IMG/VR virus record: IMGVR_UViG_3300014839_000041
Location: 1-23,238 of that record
Strand: one strand, 5' to 3'
DNA length: 23,238 bases
From: a virus
Made by a program: the position numbers and the translations under genes. The notes under the pieces are model-generated. The model made no database searches, was not told where the DNA came from, and saw only the letters and a list, made by a program, of their open reading frames with translations. Shown piece by piece: positions 21,347-23,238 of this stretch (within the stretch, counting starts at the first letter, position 1; each line of letters starts with the position of its first letter).

Positions 21347-21359
21347 TCGGGCATGTCAA
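21318..21359. repeat. 10-bp inverted repeat around the promoter and start codon
   Basis: TTGACATGCC (21318-21327) is the exact reverse complement of GGCATGTCAA (21350-21359), with 22 bp between. The left arm contains the -35 box and the right arm contains the ATG of gene 21353. As DNA it looks like a two-site operator with centres about 32 bp apart. As RNA made from upstream it would form a stem covering the start codon. Confidence 0.7.
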
Positions 21360-21811
21360 CAACAACAGTTTTTCCATCTATGATTTCTGAAGTGCTTGGA
21401 CAACTGCAAAAGGCATTGTCCGAAGCCGAAGCATCGCACAAAAAACTGGAAGATGCTCAAGCAAAATTGAATCCGCTCGCCGAAGAAGTGAAAGATAAAG
21501 ATGCGGCGGTTCAGGCTTTGATGGCGCAATACCAATCCGCAACGAATCCAGAGCCAACCGAAACCACAACCAGAAAGCGTGCTGGTGGTCGTGGCGGAAA
21601 AAGAGGTCCGAGGTCTCTGCTTGCAATCACCAGCACAACCGCCACCAGATTGCTCAACGAATTCAAAAGGGAAAACAAAAAGAAGCCAGCCGCTATCACA
21701 GCCGCCATGGAACGAGTTGAGGCATTGGCGAAAAAGCGCAACGAAACGGTAACCGATGAAATTAGGGAAGCGGTGAACGCCAAAGCAAACGAGATTTGGG
21801 GATCGAAGTAG
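21353..21811 (+). CDS. Basic coiled-coil protein, 152 residues, unknown
   Basis: I do not recognise this protein. The N-terminal half is an amphipathic coiled coil (ISEVLGQLQKALSEAEASHK, AKLNPLAEEVKDKDAAVQAL). A Gly/Arg/Lys-rich hinge follows (TRKRAGGRGGKRGPRS), then a basic helical C-terminal half (LLNEFKRENKKKPAAITAAM, EALAKKRNETVTDEIREAVN). The basic hinge suggests nucleic acid binding. It has its own strong promoter, unlike the structural genes before it, suggesting expression outside the late programme, possibly as a DNA-binding regulator or accessory protein. That role is inference. Confidence 0.7.
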   Translation: MSTTTVFPSMISEVLGQLQKALSEAEASHKKLEDAQAKLNPLAEEVKDKDAAVQALMAQYQSATNPEPTETTTRKRAGGRGGKRGPRSLLAITSTTATRLLNEFKRENKKKPAAITAAMERVEALAKKRNETVTDEIREAVNAKANEIWGSK

Positions 21812-21826
21812 AAGCCGGTCTGTTGG

Positions 21827-21904
21827 CGTTTGCAGGGGCGTGGCTGCCCTTCAGGACGATGGCATCCCGTTGGTGTAGCGTCCAGGTCCACACCCTTGCA
21901 AACG
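21827..21904 (+). ncRNA. Candidate structured RNA
   Basis: Positions 21827-21843 and 21888-21904 form a 17-position stem with 15 Watson-Crick pairs, one G-U and one C-A mismatch. The 44-nt interior holds a second hairpin, GGACG/CGTCC (21854-21858 with 21879-21883), and an alternative small GGGC/GCCC pairing (21836-21839 with 21846-21849). It lies in the 133-nt gap between two genes. No convincing protein is encoded there. A T-run is absent, so it is not a terminator. Leader regulation of gene 21945 or a free small RNA are options. Confidence 0.45.
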
Positions 21905-21928
21905 ACATCGGAAACGACATCGGAACGG
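21900..21928 (+). repeat. Short 12-bp tandem repeat
   Basis: AAACGACATCGG occurs twice in tandem and is followed by a partial third copy (AACGG). It overlaps the 3' end of the structured RNA stem and precedes gene 21945. GAACGGAG in the partial copy lies about 15 nt before that ATG. Confidence 0.6.
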
Positions 21929-21944
21929 AGTACAACAAGGCATT

Positions 21945-22448
21945 ATGCTCCCGCAATGGGCCACGAAACCTGAGATGCTTCTAACGTATGTCCTCTTTTT
22001 CTTTGCTGGTCTCATTTCTGTGTATTCAACCGAGATACGCAGAGTCCTTTGGATTGTTTTTACGGTTCCGCCTAGCAAGGTACAAAGGGCATGGAAACAG
22101 TCTAGATTGATGGCGTGTCAAAATGAGGTTTTAGCACTTACCAAACGGCGGAATAGTGCTTATGAATTACTTCTCTACGCTATTCTTGAAATTGGCAAGA
22201 TGGCTCTCCCTACTCTTGCTTTTGTTTTCACATTTTTGGTTATCTCTTTGATAATGAAGGATTACTATCTTGGTGCTCCAGAGGAATGGGTCTTAGTCGT
22301 CATAACAGCTTTGTCTGTCGTTCCTCTGTTTATAGCAGCCGCCTTTGGCAGAATTTATGTTCAGTGCCGGAATCTCGTCAAATGTGACGAACGTATGGCG
22401 TATTTGGCAAAAGAGATAGCGGAGCTAGAGCGGCAGTTGCGGCTTTGA
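21945..22448 (+). CDS. Membrane protein with three helices, 167 residues
   Basis: I do not recognise the family. Three hydrophobic segments are clear: LLTYVLFFFAGLISVYS (12-28), MALPTLAFVFTFLVISLIM (about 86-104) and WVLVVITALSVVPLFIAAAF (about 115-134). Between the first two is a basic cytoplasmic part (KVQRAWKQSRLM, NEVLALTKRRNSAYELLLYA). The C-terminus is a charged helix (ERMAYLAKEIAELERQLRL). The start could be ATG 21945 or ATG 21975 (MLLTYV). This type of small membrane protein is common in phage accessory regions and proteobacterial genomes. It ends 2 bp before the stop codon of an opposing micro-ORF, where the coding strand switches. Confidence 0.65.
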   Translation: MLPQWATKPEMLLTYVLFFFAGLISVYSTEIRRVLWIVFTVPPSKVQRAWKQSRLMACQNEVLALTKRRNSAYELLLYAILEIGKMALPTLAFVFTFLVISLIMKDYYLGAPEEWVLVVITALSVVPLFIAAAFGRIYVQCRNLVKCDERMAYLAKEIAELERQLRL

Positions 22449-22449
22449 G

Positions 22450-22515
22450 CTACAGCCTTGCCAGCCACCACACAATGACCCCCGTCACAATACTGACGGC
22501 AGCGGTCACTATCAC
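22450..22515 (-). CDS. Possible micro-ORF, hydrophobic 21 residues
   Basis: A GTG-started reverse-strand frame encodes MIVTAAVSIVTGVIVWWLAR plus a final Leu, a single membrane-helix peptide ending in Arg-Leu. It lies downstream of the YbjQ-like gene and could be a small phage membrane peptide. There is no convincing ribosome binding site at normal spacing, so support is weak and chance is possible. Confidence 0.2.
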   Translation of the reverse strand: MIVTAAVSIVTGVIVWWLARL

Positions 22516-22576
22516 ACCCTACTGCTTGGTACGAGAAACCGGGACGCTACACGCTGCCCGGATCTTTCTACGCTCT

Positions 22577-22918
22577 TCAGGTCAAATCGGAACCACAATG
22601 CTTGCACTTCTTTGCTGCTCGTTTTATCGTCTCGGCACAGTGCGGACACTCTACTTCGTCCGACTCTACAATGACAGCGGTGCCCACTGCCTTCAACACT
22701 TCGTAGGAGATTAGCGACATGCCTCGGCTGTACTTCACATTCAGAACAGCGTTTGCTCCAAGTTTAGAGGCTTGCTCCTGTAACTTGAAGTTTACGTCTT
22801 CGATGGTAGGAGATTTCGAGAGCAATGATGCTTTGGACACCTTTGCGGTAATCTCGCCAACTGTCTTATAGGGCTGAGTGATGCCGTCTACGTGAATTGC
22901 AATTTCATTGATTTGCAT
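22577..22918 (-). CDS. YbjQ/UPF0145-like domain with C-terminal zinc ribbon
   Basis: A 113-residue reverse-strand protein. Residues about 15-85 resemble the YbjQ (UPF0145) type domain: VGEITAKVSKASLLSKSPTI, then the family-like helix FKLQEQASKLGANAVLNVKY and a closing strand VLKAVGTAVIVES. The C-terminus is a zinc ribbon (CPHCAETIKRAAKKCKHCGS). The molecular role of the family is unclear; heavy-metal binding has been suggested from a related domain. ATG 22918 is chosen over TTG 22933 because GGAG lies 5 nt upstream. It is unrelated to virion structure and probably a bacterial-type accessory gene acquired by the phage, or a host gene if the phage end lies nearby. Confidence 0.65.
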   Translation of the reverse strand: MQINEIAIHVDGITQPYKTVGEITAKVSKASLLSKSPTIEDVNFKLQEQASKLGANAVLNVKYSRGMSLISYEVLKAVGTAVIVESDEVECPHCAETIKRAAKKCKHCGSDLT

Positions 22919-22947
22919 TGTTGCTCCAGTCAAGGTAGAGAGTTAAA

Positions 22948-23073
22948 TCACGAACGCTGCGAACAATACTGCATCTGCACTTGTACGACAATCGGTGATT
23001 GGGCCGGTTGCTGTGCAGGTTGCGACCAAGCGGAAAAGCTGAGAACGGTGAGGGCGAGAAGGAATCGGCGCAT
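22948..23073 (-). CDS. Short secreted peptide, 41 residues
   Basis: A reverse-strand frame opening MRRFLLALTVLSFSAWSQPA, a clear signal peptide (basic start, hydrophobic core, SAWSQ cleavage area), then Gln/Pro-rich residues and QMQYCSQRS. There is no lipobox cysteine, so it is not a typical Rz1-like lipoprotein. GGAA lies 8 nt before the ATG. It precedes the YbjQ-like gene and follows another short frame, so the three may form an operon. Its frame lies inside a competing 62-residue frame that starts at 23131; the signal peptide favours this reading. Confidence 0.45.
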   Translation of the reverse strand: MRRFLLALTVLSFSAWSQPAQQPAQSPIVVQVQMQYCSQRS

Positions 23074-23127
23074 TCTGGCGGTTCCGTTGCCGGTTCTCAC
23101 GGCCCCGGCAATCAATTGCAGTGCTGG

Positions 23128-23238
23128 TCATTTAATCCATCCTAAATGACGGATTACCCTGTTGCCTCTAGTGATCGTAAGTTCCCGATTCCAACGTGGC
23201 TTATCCGTCTCGTATCGGAGTTCGAGCGTTTCGTTAAC
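23128..23238 (-). CDS. Partial CDS at window end (C-terminal 36 residues)
   Basis: A reverse-strand frame enters from beyond the window end and encodes VNETLELRYETDKPRWNREL followed by TITRGNRVIRHLGWIK, then stops. The residue mix looks coding but the family cannot be called. Its TGA overlaps an ATG as ATGA (23128-23131), which would couple it to the frame starting at 23131 if that frame is real. It precedes the secreted peptide and the YbjQ-like gene on the same strand. Confidence 0.4.
   Translation of the reverse strand, partial: VNETLELRYETDKPRWNRELTITRGNRVIRHLGWIK

Noticed and set aside
21762-21956. Reverse-strand 64-residue frame over the intergenic gap
   Set aside because: It covers the structured RNA stem and parts of two good genes, has low-complexity repeats from the 12-bp tandem repeat, and has no ribosome binding site.
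22538-22560. CCGGG/CCCGG hairpin as a terminator of the reverse-strand YbjQ-like gene
   Set aside because: The stem is only 5 bp with a 13-nt loop and the following TTTCTCG is not a real T-run. Too weak to list.
22963-22991. TTGTCG-N17-TATTGT promoter for the YbjQ-like gene (reverse strand)
   Set aside because: It lies inside the short secreted peptide frame and is only a moderate match. Co-transcription from upstream is equally likely.
22943-23131. Reverse-strand 62-residue frame coupled by ATGA to the partial gene
   Set aside because: The composition is Arg/Thr/Ser-rich with no recognisable fold, and it overlaps the better-supported signal peptide frame. Kept only as an alternative.

Overview
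The window is a contiguous late-gene segment of a tailed double-stranded DNA phage or prophage with siphovirus morphology: HK97-type head genes, a lambda-like pair of tail assembly chaperone frames, and a 1070-residue tape measure. The host cannot be named from this sequence. Moderate GC, several likely leaderless starts and a mosaic 3' end are the only clues. No integrase, tRNA, CRISPR array or recognisable lysin is present.

Layout. Positions 3-326 hold the 3' end of the large terminase gene, followed by an HNH endonuclease (407-937), a portal with a MuF-like C-terminal domain (977-2989), the prohead protease (2995-3609), a reverse-strand GIY-YIG endonuclease (3566-4297) and the major capsid gene (4436-5641), which has its own structured leader and a strong terminator. 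An unknown protein, an Ig-like domain protein and the connector series follow (5713-8995: gp6-like, head-tail adaptor, gp10-like, tail terminator). A second, reverse-strand HNH endonuclease (8992-9516) precedes two paralogous tail tube genes (9634-10836), the chaperone frames with a -1 slippery site (10917-11611) and the tape measure (11611-14823). The tail tip region (14825-20604) is unusual. The N-terminal half of a hub protein is followed by four small or fibre-type genes, and a hub-like C-terminal half reappears inside an 850-residue repeat-rich protein. Membrane and coiled-coil genes (20617-22448) may belong to lysis or host interaction. After 22450 the strand switches to small non-structural genes, including a YbjQ-like zinc-ribbon protein and a short secreted peptide.

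Regulation. Several junctions carry a TAAATA motif, and one matches the T4 late-promoter consensus TATAAATA exactly, just upstream of the capsid gene. There the motif follows the 5' arm of a stem that would hide the capsid ribosome binding site in read-through RNA, a layout resembling T4 late-gene switches. Both reverse-strand homing endonucleases have sigma70-type promoters placed back-to-back with such motifs. An 18-bp palindrome occurs twice, 4.7 kb apart, and a 78-nt structured RNA candidate lies near 21.86 kb. The most promising unusual items are the split hub, the capsid leader switch, the in-frame stop at 16571 and the repeated palindrome.
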